Positions 1-11,612 of a DNA stretch of 64,000 nt are shown here, piece by piece. Each line of letters begins with the position of its first letter. The stretch's first letter is position 1. The notes under the pieces are model-generated. The model saw only the letters and a list, made by a program, of their open reading frames with translations. It made no database searches and had not been told where the DNA came from. Origin of the DNA: Eutreptiella sp. 'Long Island Sound 2002' (lineage: Eukaryota > Euglenozoa > Euglenophyceae > Eutreptiales > Eutreptiaceae). Where the stretch lies: positions 68,866,186-68,930,185 of the forward strand of contig OZ038380.1 in the NCBI GenBank assembly GCA_964036045.1, given 5' to 3'. The translations under genes and the position numbers were made by a program.

Positions 1-171
1 AAAGGCGGAGGAAGAGGCTATGGTGGTGGACCTGGCCAAGACCGACGAGTGAGGTCGATCGAGGAGGTTGCTGAGGACATGTTGAGGACGCTGGAGGAAC
101 TCAAAGCCCAGCAACGTGGTGGACAAAGTCCTGGCGGATCGCAGCCGGAAGGGGCTGCGGGAAGCCAAGTC
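1..171 (+). pseudogene. Gag C-terminal tail, Ty3 family 1 (partial)
   Basis: The frame used by the downstream pol is open from the first base to a TAG at 172-174. It encodes a Gly/Arg-rich start (KGGGRGYGGG) and then a Gln/Gly-rich tail, as expected for the nucleic-acid-binding end of a retrotransposon Gag. The 5' part of the element, including its 5' LTR, lies outside the window. The same frame reopens straight after the TAG and runs into pol. The TAG may therefore be a gag/pol boundary like the one conserved in the family-2 copies, or a chance nonsense mutation; one copy cannot decide. Confidence 0.5.
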
Positions 172-174
172 TAG

Positions 175-3100
175 AGGAGCCCCCACGGGAGTGGGACCTC
201 GGAGGTCTCTCCTCCGAAAATCAGTGGAATCCCTGAGAAAGCGAAGGCACATCGGGTGCCGAAGAAGGCTCCAGAAGAGCCAAAACCACTGAGCTTCGCC
301 ACTCCCAACCCCTGGAGCGCCCTGCCAAGGGAAGTACATGTGGGTACGGGACATGGCAAGAAGGAAGGAGCGACCACGGAGAGCCCCGTGGACGGGCAGG
401 ACCAACCCAAGATCTACACCATCCGTGACCATACCCTTGAAGTCCTGATGCACCCGGATGTGCTAGAGTTGCATGCCGTGAGAGTCGTCCATACACCTCA
501 TGGCGACGAGCGGCAGTTGCACTTGAAAGTGCGAGTACGGTGCGGACGAGAGGAGAAGGTGGTGGATGTGTTGGTGGATACGGGTGCCCAGGTGAGCCTG
601 GTCCGGAGAGGGTTGTTCAAGGAGGAATTCCTGCAGCCCAGCCGGAGACCGGTCCGCCTGAAGGTCGCCAACGGTGAGATTATGGGTGGTGGCACCCATG
701 AGGCCACCATCAGTATGGAATTCTGGGAGCATGAGCGCTTGAACCGCCCTGATCAGGCGAAGAGAAGCACTCTATCCGGGAACTTCTATGTGGCCGACAT
801 TACAGATTGGGATATGATCATGGGGTATGACTTCATGGTGGCAAATGCCATTGGAGCCCTTCCCCATCGCGCAACGCTGGTCCGGGAGGATGATGAATGC
901 CTCACATGGCTGTCCACGGATTATGCATGCGGATCATCCCAATGGAATGCTGAGGAAGAGGATCGGATCGTCCGAGCGGTGCAAGCTGTGGGTGCCAAGT
1001 CCAGAGGAGACCGTGGAGTTCAGCTTACGGAGTATGGAATGGCGCCGCAAGTGTACGCCAGGATGATTCAGACGCTGGGAGCTGAAGCGCCCGAGACGGA
1101 CGTCTTCGCTTCCCGGGATGCCCCACTTCTGCGGAAGTGTAGGAGGCATTGGCATCGAGGAGACTCAGCCTGGCACAGGCATTGGGGTTTGAAGGAGTGG
1201 GGACCCATGTATTGGCATGGCTCCCTGGACAATACCAGACGTACGGTGGAGAAGATCATCGCGGATAGGGCGAAGGGGATCCTGGTCATAACCGGCATAG
1301 GATCCACCCCATGTCCGCTGGAGGGTCTCAAGTCGACGCTGGACTCCATCACCCTGAACGAGATGTCATTCGGGCCAGAGGAGGAGTTGTTCATCGACGC
1401 CAAGGGTGTATCAATGCCCTCCCCGGGTCAAGCGTGGGGCACCAAGGCTTTCCTGGTGGATGGGGCGCAAGCCCAGCCCACGGGTGATGAAGCATTCATC
1501 CGTAGGGTGGAGGCGGTGCCCATGAAGGTCATGTTTGAGCCCAAGGAGGGGACGGATCAGCCTATCGATGGCATTGACGTCCTGTCCCACGCCGAGATCG
1601 ACGACGTCGTCAACTACATGCGGATGGGGATGCACGACCGTGTGGCAGCCAAGAAGAGGCGGGCCATGGTCACATCTCCGCATTGGTGGGATGACAAGAT
1701 GTTGGTCACCGGCAAGTACGAGAAGGATGAGTTCGTGGCGAGGGTCATGGACCACATCGCGGATCAATACGATGGTCCGGTTGGGTCGGACCCACCAACG
1801 TGGGGTTTTCCAAGGGTGGGAACCGGTAGCGACGAGCACCAGCCCGAGGCCGCAAATTTTCGAAGATTATCGGTGGGAATCGCGACCCACGACGATGAGG
1901 ACGGCATATCGGACGAGGAGAAGTCGGAATCGGACCCAGAAGAGGCCTATACCGCAGTGCGGTCGGTTGTGTCTATACCGAAGCAAGCGGCTGAAGAGGC
2001 CCAGGAGAACCCGAAGGTCGCTGAGCTGAAGGAGAGGCTGATCAAGGCCTATCCGCGGCTATTCAGTGGCGTCGCCAACAAGAACCCTCCAGATCGTGGG
2101 AGGTTTGGTACAGCGAAGATCAAGCTGAAGCCGAACCCGAAGATCATTCGTCATCGGGAGTACCAACTTCAGGGCGATCGGGCCGAGGCCATGAAGAAGC
2201 TGTTGGCCGAGTTCATTGAGCGGGGATGGATCGAACCCTCCGACAGTGAGTGGGCCAGCCCAGCCTTCATCGTGCCCAAGAAGGAGAAGGGCGAGTGGAG
2301 GTTGGTGGTTGATTACAGAGGTTTGAACGAGCAGACCGAGCACGACTCGTACTCGCTTCCCCTGATCGACTCCATCCTCCAAAAGCAACAGAAAAAGCGG
2401 ATTTTCACGGTGTTTGACCTGAAACACGGTTAGCACCAGATGCCGCTACACCCGGACTCCAGGCCCTGCACAGCGATGTCCACGCCGCTGGGGCCCATGC
2501 AGTGGAAGGTGGTGCCTATGGGTGCCAAGAATGGCAACGCCGCTTTCCAGCGCATGATGGAGGACCTACTCGGTCCTGTCCGGGACTGTGCCGATCCCTT
2601 CGTGGATGACATCATCATCGGGTCCGGCACGGAGAACATGACTGAGGACGAGCTCATCGACGCGCATGAGAAGGATCTGCGCCGAGTGCTCAGCGAGTTG
2701 GACAAGCACAACATGGTGTGCAAGCCCACCAAAGCCTCACTCTTTGTGAAGGAAGTGGAGTTCGCGGGTCACGTGGTTGGTCAGGGGCAACGCCGTCCCA
2801 TGCCTGGGAAGCTGGCGTCCCTGCACCACTGGGAGAAGCCCCAGAGCATCAGCGAACTCCGGTCCTTCATGGGGTTCTGCAATTACCATTCGGGCTATGT
2901 CCGGATGTATGCAGAACTCTCGGGGCCGCTGCACAAGATGCTGCAGGTGGGGAAGTTCGATGGCCGGAAGGGGAGCAAGAAGAAGTTTGCCTGGACCCCT
3001 GAGGCTGAAGATGCGTTCAACCGCCTGAAGGAGCGACTCCTGGGGCAGTTGGGGCTGTTCCTGGTGGACCCGGACAAGGGATTCGTGCTACGGACAGACG

Positions 3101-5241
3101 CTTCGGACTATGCCGTGGGGGCAGTCCTCGAGCAGGTCCGGGACGACGGGACTCATGTTCCCGTGGCGTTTTGGAGCAGGATCCTGGCCGAGGGCCAACG
3201 CCGAACATGGACCGCGAGGGAGAAGGAGACATACGCCATTGTATGTGCGCTCAGGAAGTGGTCTGGCCACATCGGACTGCAGCCGGTGGTGGTTTGCACG
3301 GACCACCAGTCCCTACAGAGCTGGCACAAGGAGCATGTCGACACCCCCTCAGGACCAGCGGCTAGGAGGGCCTGATGGCACGAGACGTTCGCCAAGTTCG
3401 ACCTCAGCGTCGTATACGTCCCGGGGAAGGACAATACTGTGGCAGATTGCCTCAGTCGCTGGGCCTACCCCGCGGGCAAGGCGTGGATGGACATATCCAG
3501 CCATGGCGACGCCGAGGAGACCGAGGAGGCCAAGCGCATCATCGAGATGGAGAAGGTCATGGAGCAAGAGGGGGTCAAGTGTTTTGTGGTGATGGCAAAC
3601 CGTACAGACCTGGCCAAGTTCCGGGGTGCCCGCGTCCAAGCTATTCGAGAGGAAACCCTCGAGCAATGGATGGTGGCCCCTGTAGAGCTAGTCAGGTCAG
3701 TGCTCACAGAGGACTGGTCGGATGACTACGCGGCATCAGAGCACTGGAGCAAGTACTGGAATGCCGTGAGCGCCCCGTCGGACGACGAATGGCCCGAGGG
3801 CTTGACCGAGGATGGGGACAAGTTGTTCTTCAAGGACAAGCTGCTGGTGCCCGAGAACCGCGTGGAGGAGCTCATTGACCATTGGCACAACGCCCAGCTC
3901 ATGCACCCTGGCCGAGACAAGATGCAGCAGGACCTGGAGTGGCGTTTCAAGTTCCCTCCGGGGTACTACGCCATCCTGGATAGGTACTGCAGTGACTGTG
4001 CCGTGTGTCGGGCCACGAAGAGCCCCAACCACTCCACAGCGGGCAACCCGGTGTATACGGCTATACCGGAGGCCCCTATGCGGTCCGTGGCCATGGATGT
4101 ATTCGCCATGCCTGAGGTCACCGTGGAAGGAGAGACCTACGACTGTGTCATCCTGGCGGTGGATAGGCACAGTGGGTATATCGTGGCGGTCCCTGGCAAG
4201 AAGTCCAAGAAGAAGGACAAGAAGGACAAGCATGGAGTGGGGCTGCAGGCCAAGACCGTCGCTAATGCCATGATCAGGCATTGGCTGACGATTTTCGATG
4301 TCCCAGCTGTCATCTGCAGCGATCGGGGCAGTCAATTCGTGGGGACGTGGTTCAAGACGATGTGCAAGCACATGGGTATTCGGCATGCCAAGACCGTGGC
4401 ATACCACAGCCGGTCGAATGGCCGGGCTGAGGTGGCCGGGCGGCAGATGTTCGAGAAGTGCCGCCAGCTGCACATTGACGAACCGGGCCGGAACTGGTAT
4501 AACTCGATGTGGAGAGTGCTCCAGGCGTATCACGACCTTCCGGGACCCACTGGACTGTCGCCCCATCGCATCCTGTTCCTACGGGATCGAGTGTCACGCA
4601 CTCTCCCGTGGATGAACCATGGCAAGGTGGCCCGGGATGCAAATGCCATGATGGCTGAGGCGGACGACACGGCGGCCAGGGTGTGCAAGGCACTTCAGGA
4701 CGAGCATGACAAGAGGGCCAAGTATTTCAAGCAAGGGAAGGTCCAGAAGTATGCTCTCCAAGACACCGTGTGGGTGGAGCGGCACCACAAGGATGTCCTG
4801 TCCAGGCACCGGCAGGCATCTTGGTATGTGCCGGGGGTGATCGTGCGGAAGGTCGGGCAGGACGTGTATGCGGTTCGTGTGGGGGATAACAAGATCCTGG
4901 ACCGCGACCACACCCAGCTTCGTCCTCGAGCACCAGACCCCAGCGGACGTCCCGTCACCTTCGAGTTCACGGCCGGCGATGTGGACTCGGACGACGAGGG
5001 TGAGGACGACGACTTCACCGCCGAGAAGATCCTGGCGGACAAGCCGGACCCGGGGACGCCTGGGGGTAGGCTTTATAAGGTCCGTTGGAAAGGATTCGCC
5101 GCATCCAGGGATTCGTGGGAACCTCCGAGCAGTTTCGTGCCGAGGTATACCACGGTCTGGATGGACTACCTAAAGAAAAAGAATATTTCTTTGGATGTCA
5201 AGGACGTGTTGGTCCATTTGGTTGCTGCTGTAGCACCGTAA
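175..5241 (+). pseudogene. pol: Pol polyprotein of a chromodomain Ty3 retrotransposon (family 1, copy 1), two in-frame stops
   Basis: One frame covers the whole of pol. Counting from the codon at 256, it reads: aspartic protease with VDTGAQVSLV near residue 108 (nt 577); a degenerate methyltransferase-like segment at about 280-340 (TDVFAS, MYWHGS); RT with WASPAFIVPKK, LVVDYRGLN and catalytic FVDD at nt 2599-2610; RNase H (RTDASDYAVGAVL, TDHQSLQSW, about nt 3082-3340); integrase with an HHCC zinc finger (about 3880-4010) and a DDE core (MDVF, SDRGSQF, NGRAEVA); and a C-terminal chromodomain (YKVRWKGF, SWEPPSSF). This order is Ty3/gypsy chromovirus-like. TAG at 2431-2433 replaces Tyr of DLKHGYHQMPL. 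TGA at 3373-3375 replaces Arg of ARRARWHE, consistent with CGA to TGA decay. There is no frameshift, so decay looks recent. The minus-strand element at 58.3-61.7 kb is the same family. Confidence 0.93.
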
Positions 5242-6789
5242 TGGATCCCCCCTTGGCATTTTGTCTGTTTCTGTGCTTGGGGAGACGGGTGAGGGCGTTC
5301 ATCCGGGGATTTTTTGGCCTTGATTGGCCATATACCCCCTTCACTCGATCTCCACATATATATTGCATTGTGGTATACTTATTTAGGTCGACCGACGACG
5401 TTTTTCTATCTTTGATCCCCTTGGTCCATGTTGTAGATCAAGAGGAGACCAGATATGGCGTAGGGCGCTGATTATCAGTGTCCTCACCCCTCCCTTGGGG
5501 CATGGGGGACGCCTACGACGTGTGTGGGGCCTCCATGTGTCCTTGGGACATGGAGGGGGGGGTTGGAGCCCATTGGGGTCCTCCCGTCCTCTCTTCAATG
5601 GCTTCCGAGCGGTAACAACGCTCTGAGAAGGGGGGTGAAGCCGGTTCGGACCCCCGTGGCCATCTTGGGGTCACTTGGGGTGTGTATCTATGTGCCGGCA
5701 AGCTGCCATTGGCTGATATCATACTCTCCCATCCACCTGACCTAACCCGATGTGATAGTGTGATAGGTTTGGCCATTCCGGCTATGAGCGGCCATATTCA
5801 GAACCGAGGTACCGCCAGCGGAGATTTATATATCGGAATATCAGGAATCAACAGGGTTTTATTATCATAATGTTTCCGTAATTTTTCAGCCTTTCGTTCT
5901 GATGGTCAATGTATCGGCGACCGTCAGTTGGCTCGCGATTTTGCGTTAACGGATTGGTTAACTGTTATTTCCAGATATTTTGGCGGATATTCCGTTGAAG
6001 GGTCGGATTTCATCAGCAAAGGGTTCGTTGCATCCGCAATTCTCTAAATAAGCACTCGAGATTTTAATCAGAATTTTTCGCGATGTCGAAATCGGATTTT
6101 GGACTTCGACATCGCCGCACTTGATTTGGACATCTTCGAGTGGTCATACTCCTTTCCCTATGCCTGATTTTGCCATGTTGTGAGGTCAACATCATGGGGC
6201 AGTTCTCTAAGCCCATTCGACTCCAAGTCCAACCAAGGTTATGTAAGGGTAGGGCATGGTCCTGAGTGCCACTCTAGGCCATGACACGCCACCTCCCCTA
6301 TTGGGCTAGGATTTAGAGGCTTGGGAGTGAACACATTTTTGGGGTTTATGTAATGACTTTTGACATGTGGCATTTAACCATCTTATTGGACTGGGTTCAG
6401 GGCATCATATTGGTGAGTCAAGGGAAGGTCTTGAGTCCAGGGAATGAGGGGTCTATGGCTGTGATTGTGCAAGTTTCCATCTTTCCCCAACTTTGCTTTA
6501 TTTGTGTTCATATGCCAATTTCAGGGCTTTCTTCCTTGGTGCAATTCTTGTACATGCCCGCCACCGTGGGAATACCGGTGTGCTGAACGAAAGCCCGCAG
6601 CCTGATTTGGATTGTGAATTGGGTTATTGCTGTACTTGTGGGATCTGGTTGCCATTCAGGGTTGAAGGAGGATTTTATTTTCTATATTTTTGGATTTGGA
6701 CCCTGGAAATTGAGGAATGCAATCGTTGATCCGGAGTAAATCAGCAGGGGTTACAGGCGGAAGGGGCACAGCGGGGGCCGGTCCTGGTA
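5242..6789. other. 3' flank of Ty3 family 1: possible 3' LTR, no gene seen
   Basis: No coding region is recognised. Purine-rich tracts at 5279-5295 and about 5436-5450 could be the polypurine tract. A TATA-like TTTATATA lies at 5825-5832, and a 9-bp-stem hairpin (CCTCCATGT / ACATGGAGG) at 5530-5556. A 3' LTR is expected here, but its ends cannot be set because the 5' LTR is outside the window. The right edge abuts the truncated 3' end of the next element. Confidence 0.3.
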
Positions 6790-6799
6790 GGGACCTTCT

Positions 6800-7732
6800 T
6801 TATAGGTCAGTGAGGGGGGCAGAGGAGTAAGTAAAATTGTGGATGTGACGCCGATAGAAATTACAGGCGCCCACAAAACTCCTCACGTCGTGTAGACCCT
6901 TCTTAGGGTCATCGCGAATCTGCATGTCTTGTAGGGGCTGCATCTTAGACGCGGCTGGTTTCCACCAACCATACCCCACGTCGAAACCCAAATATTCCAT
7001 CTCCTCTTTCATAAACTCACATTTTTCGAGTTTGATTCGGAGATGGTTTTCTTGACAAACAATGAAAAATTCACGGAGGAGAAGGACATGGTCCTCTTGA
7101 GTATTAGTACCCAAACTCACGTCGTCGATGTGGGCCTCTATTTCTGCATCCCGAGAAATCAACTCCTGTACTAGAGGCCTGCGCCTCAGTATGTACAAAA
7201 TTTTGTTCATTAGCTCTTGGAAAAGCGCTGGGGCATTAGCCACCCCGAGAGGCATAACCTTCCACTTAAAGACACGGCCCTTAGGGGTTATAAAAGCCAG
7301 CAGCTCCTGAGCTGCGGCGGTTAAGTCCACCTGCCAGAAACCAGAGCGTTTGTCCATTTTGGTCTTGTACCTGCACTTGGCAATACGCTCCAGGGTATTT
7401 TCCATGTTAGGAATACTCCCTGAGTGGTTCTGGGATTTCTTGTTGACCTCACCATAGTCAACAACCAGTCGTAGGGCAGTCGACCCTGGTTTGGCAACCA
7501 GGAAACAGGGACTGCAGTGATGAGGGTAGTCCCCCTTCTTATATTCTTCAACGAGGCCAGCATCAATACATTCCTGAATCTGGTGCTCGATTTCTTCAAC
7601 CTGTTCCTGTGGAGCGGGATAGGGACGACGCCTCACTCGCGTCTTTTCAAATTCAGGTTTCAGTTTCAGGTCCATCTGGACCAGTTTTTTACAAGAGAGG
7701 GGGGGGCGGCAAGGCGCCGAGTACCTCCTCAT
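6800..7732 (-). pseudogene. Reverse transcriptase domain, Ty3 family 2 copy 1
   Basis: A 310-codon frame with the usual Ty3 RT landmarks: LSCKKLVQMDLK before the fingers, CFLVAKPG, LVVDYGEVN, TKMDKRSGFWQVDL, FKWKVMPLGVANAPALFQ, and HIDDVSLG in place of the YxDD box. It ends with NFYRRHIHNFTYSSAPLTDL. The copy at 26.2 kb reads on through LIKKTNP, so loss of one A closes the frame here. The sequence beyond about 6795 shows no further similarity to pol. The overlap with the upstream frame near 7690-7730 marks a further frameshift in a C-rich run. Confidence 0.9.
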
Positions 7733-9031
7733 AGGTTATCAGCAGTTTCTTCAGTCGGGGGTCAAGGTTAAGACTCTCAAGTTTCTGCAGGAAATCCTCC
7801 TCAGCATTGAGGTTGCTCTTTCCATGTTCTTTCTTTCTCTGTCGACCAGCAGTATCGGCAGGCACAGAACCATCGTCCCATTCAGGGGAACATCGCTGCC
7901 CATAGTGCAGAGAATACACTAGCGATATCTCAGGATCAGGCAGCGTATAGGAATCATCGTCCTCCTCAGACCAGATGGAGGATTTCCAGGTCTGTCTGAG
8001 GTATTGCAGCCGCTCTTGGCGCTCAATACCTTCGGCCTTCAGGTACAACAGCCGCCGGAGTTCCTGAGTGTCATGCTCAGACAATGGCATGTTATTAGAA
8101 GCAGGCCGCACCAGAGCATCAGCAATCCGGGCCACGGGTTCACTTGTGTGCATAGGCTGCATGTGTAGCACTGGCTTCCCAACAGGGGAAGTGGGCTTAG
8201 AGGTTGACTCTAGATCTACCTCCTCCAGCAACAGCTGGGCTAGGAAGGCACTGTGTTTTAGGTCAACACAGCTCGAATCAACAGGAGAAATAGTGCTGGC
8301 GATCTCAGACAGTTGGTTGTCAGCATCCTCTATTACAGCTGCAGGTTCCAGATAGCCATCGGGAGACTCACACCCTGTAAGTGTGGCAGATAGGTGCTCA
8401 GGCGATCGATTTTTGAGATCAGAAAGGGTCAGGCCACGATTTTCGGCCATGACCTCTTTCAGTAGCACCTGGTCCAGGTCACACAGGGGTACAGGATTGA
8501 GAGATCCATCAACGATGGACAGGAAACTGGCCCACTCAGGGGCCTGCATAGCTGTGTCTGAGTCCTCAGGCACATAGATGGGGCCGTCGGGGAAGTTCCA
8601 CTCTTCCCACGGTCATTCGATATAGCATACGGCGCCAGTAAGCATGTTCACCAGAGCAGCCCCAGTCAGGGGTGCACATGACAACCCTTCCTCCCTCATA
8701 AGCGATTTTGGTTAGAACCTTCGCGAGCAGGGAGAAGGGAGGGTTAGCATACGCTAGGCCCATTGCTTTCCAGAAGAAACAAGAAAGCATTGTTCAATTG
8801 TTTCGAGCAGTACAACTGCATGATGTGCTGTTGTTGGCTCGCAAACAATTCCACCTGGATCTCATCCAGGTTTACCTGAAGGGCCGCCAGTCCATTTTCG
8901 AGAACGTGACGGGCCAGTTGGTAGTTTTCAGTACGATAGTTAGTCTTGGATGCGTAGCGCAGCCCAGACTCTTTTCGTCCTGACAGCTCCAAAGGTACGG
9001 ACAACAGCCCACTGCCGAAGTCGCAGTGCAA
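7689..9031 (-). pseudogene. Dam-like methyltransferase domain and acidic linker, Ty3 family 2 copy 1
   Basis: This segment joins protease to RT. It starts with LHCDFGSGL, then EIQVELFASQQQH, a frameshift, then AYANPPFSLLAKVLTKI, GGRVVMCTPDW and YWRRMLYRM. The spacing FAS...Y...W...NPPF...K...G..V.L..P.W resembles the Dam-like N6-adenine methyltransferases of phages and DIRS retroelements, with NPPF as motif IV. The rest is an acidic linker (VDGSLNPV, LDKH-like regions) leading to RT. Breaks: TAG at 9065-9067 where the copy at 24.0 kb has CAG, a second TAG shortly after it, and frameshifts near 8790 and 8575. The methyltransferase assignment comes from motif order only. Confidence 0.6.
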
Positions 9032-9064
9032 AGAATAGGGGTGCTAAAGAGACAGCATTTTTAC

Positions 9065-9370
9065 CTAGGGGTTTCTTCGTAGGAAGTCTGTACCAATGGC
9101 GATGTCAAAGGCGTCGGTGTCCAGCACTGTGCAGTGTTGGGTCACGGTTTCGTCGCCCAGGCATATAGTCACATCGACCACCCCCAAGGAATGGATGGTA
9201 CACCAATCCCCTACTCTTATGGCTGCGGTCTTAGTTTTCTTGAAAGTCTTTAGCAGGCGCCGGGCCACTATGGAAAGTGTTGCACCGGTGTCAAGCACCA
9301 CTCGAAAAACTTGATCCCCGATTTTCACGAGGATCCAGAAAAACAAGTCCTCCTCTTCAGAGCCGCCCCC
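9065..9370 (-). pseudogene. Aspartic protease domain, Ty3 family 2 copy 1
   Basis: Follows the gag UAG in the same frame: GGGSEEEDLFFW, then VLDTGATLSIVARRLL with the catalytic DTGA, then FDIAIGTDFLRRNP. This is a retropepsin-type protease that would cleave the polyprotein in the virus-like particle. The copies at 23.7 and 57.1 kb align throughout. The frame ends at TAG (9065-9067). Confidence 0.85.
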
Positions 9371-9373
9371 CTA
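9371..9373 (-). promoter_or_regulatory. Gag/Pol UAG, candidate readthrough stop
   Basis: On the minus strand the sequence is GAG TAG GGG GGC GGC TCT, in frame with FPDEE before it and GGGSEEED after it. The same TAG followed by six G occurs at 23679-23681 and 57043-57045. The context recalls the gammaretroviral gag-pol readthrough site, where UAG is followed by a G-rich stretch. Confidence 0.55.
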
Positions 9374-11427
9374 CTCCTCATCAGGGAACTTGACATCCAC
9401 CCCTGCAGCTATGAGGGACCTGGCCATCCAGGCCAATCGCCTCTTCTTGGAGTTATTCCCCTCAGGGGTAGCGTTCTCCCCCTGTGGGCGCTTCTTGGGA
9501 CCACTTGCGGCAGGAGGGGGTGTAGGAGCAGAGAGGGTGTAGCAACGGTCGCTGATGAGCGCCTCTGGGGGTTAGGGGGTCCACCTTTGCCACCCCCCTT
9601 GCCACCTCCTTTACCACCTTTATCCCCATTCTGAGGGTTTTTGTTGGGTGTTTGGGTCTTCTGGCGTTCAGCCTCCTGTCGCTTGAGTTTATCACTCTCG
9701 CGTTTCTTTATGTGACATTCGTCTTCGTAGTGACGACGTTTGCCACAATAGCCACAGGTGATGGTACACCTGAAATGATCCTGATGGGTCACAGGTTTCC
9801 CATCCTTGGTATGCTGCTGTCGTTTCATCTGCAGCATACAGCTACTGCGTTGATCGCAGTCAGGGGCATGACAAGGCCCCCCCTTGTCATTGACAGGTTT
9901 GCAGTAGAACAAAGGGGGTGTACCTGCATCAGGTTTAACCTCATTCATGGCACGTACGTTACCCCTTCCTTTACCACCTCCCTGGTTTGCGTTAGTGGGA
10001 TTTTTAGGCCCTTTCCCTTCGCCACGTTCGGGGGTAGGGTTACCCCCTCGACCCAAGAGCTTCTTGAGGAATTTCTCCATGTGGGAGTCATTCTCCCTCT
10101 CAAGAGCTAGCTCAATCAGCAGGTCCACCAGTTCGTCGTACGAGTGGGTCCGGCTTTTCCTCTCAGAGGTAGCGCGGCAGTCATCCCACGTACGTTGGCA
10201 GATCTTACTCATGAGCCACAGGTGGGGCTCAGTGGCTCCGTAGGAGCCCACGTTCATCCGTGAAAACAGATACTCCAGGTCGCACACGTATTCAGAGATT
10301 CGCGCAGCGGAAGGAAACTCAGGGAGCATAGGTAGCTCCTCTATCTGTGTGCGTACACTGAGGTCAGTCTCATAGACTGGGAATGTTTTCTCCAGTCTTT
10401 GGAGTACCTCTGCCCAGGTGGAACAGGTTTCCACAATCTGTTTCACCTGTTTTTCCAAAAATTTCTTTTTGCATGAGCGTTTCAGCAGTGAGCATTTGGT
10501 GGCCACATCCACATGGGATTGGCCAGTCAGCAAAAGAAACTCAGCAAATTCTTCTGCCCATTCGGGCAGATTTTTGGGGTCGAACTCCGGCAGTTCGGGC
10601 TGGATGTTCGCCTGGGCAATAGGTCTGCCCGTCTTCCCACCCCCCGGGGTCAGGCCACAAGGAGAAGGAGATACGCCGGCAAGAGGTGCCAGGGCTGACA
10701 GCCCTCTTTTCTCAGTCTCCGTCACCGGCACGTCCTGTAGTTCAGCAATAGGGACTGTCCTGGCGCGAGGATGAAAAGGGTTGGGGCAAGTAACCTTGGG
10801 TAGCAACCTGGACACCCTTGATCTTTTGAGATCATCACCCAACGTGCTCAATCGTGGTGAAGGTGAGAGTAGCGCTGGCTTGGGTAAGGGTTCAGTGATA
10901 TCCAATTTTGCCTTGACAGCCTCCAACAGAGCTGTCACATCCGGGTCTTCCGATCCGGATAGAAGTTTGCCAAATAGTTCGGCCGTACGATCCAGAGTTC
11001 CATGGGTGGGCTCTAGGCGAGGTGGATCCATTATCGGCAGGTCTGAATGCCTTGCTCCCGGGTGTTCGTGTACTCTCGGTCGTCTCGGTAGTGATACTGT
11101 GTCCGCTATGTCTGTAGATGGCCCAGAATAGAGGAAGGAGCCCATCTCAGTTTGGGGCGGCGACCCGAGGGCATCAAGAGGTAGTTCTCCATCTACTCCT
11201 ACGGTGGACAGGTGGTACTCTTCGTGGAGCATGAACTCGTCCATCCTCCTTCGTAGGTCCTCTTGTTCTTCAGGCCCCACTCCAAGTTCGGAAGAAGACA
11301 AAGCTGGACAAGCCGACCGGGCGATGGAAGCCTCGACACGCCTGCGGAGCCTTTGCAGGCTGTCTTCACCATGGGCCGCTAAGGTTTCCATGGTTAATGG
11401 GACTGGTCTAGGTGTATTTAGTTCCAC
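9374..11427 (-). pseudogene. gag: Gag polyprotein, Ty3 family 2 copy 1
   Basis: Starts at the ATG at 11427. It has an acidic N-terminal half, then a capsid-like helical region (LPEFPSAARISEYVCDLEYL, THSYDELVDLLIELALERE), a basic Gly/Lys-rich nucleocapsid, and a CCHC knuckle CGYCGKRRHYEDEC (C-x2-C-x4-H-x4-C) followed by KGGGKGGGKGG. A frameshift near 9545 moves the main open frame off. In the original frame the tail reads PKKRPQGENATPEGN, KKRRLAWMARSL and VDVKFPDEE and ends at the UAG at 9373. Copies at 55.4-57.0 kb match capsid, knuckle and tail; copy 2 retains only the tail. Confidence 0.88.
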
Positions 11428-11600
11428 CCTTCTGTGCTCTGGATCTTCGTGAGCGCAGATGCTGCTCTGAGTGGCGGTTCACTCACTGGGTGAGATAGTT
11501 GGACTTGTACACTTCTGATCGGCCAGGTTCTGTAGGACCTGTTCAGTGTGTTTTTCTTGTGCTTCTGCTCAGAGTCGGTTCGAAAGGTTCTCAGGGTTTG

Positions 11601-11612
11601 CCTCTGCTACCG
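11601..11612 (-). promoter_or_regulatory. Primer-binding site, initiator-Met tRNA type
   Basis: Minus strand CGGTAGCAGAGG is one base from TGGTAGCAGAGG, which is complementary to the 3' end of many eukaryotic initiator-methionine tRNAs. It directly follows the LTR-like repeat. The equivalent position in copy 3 (54726-54737) is also one base off. Confidence 0.6.

Noticed and set aside
2431-2433. Programmed stop within RT of Ty3 family 1
   Set aside because: It replaces a conserved Tyr in DLKHGYHQMPL that copy 2 retains, so it is a private nonsense mutation.
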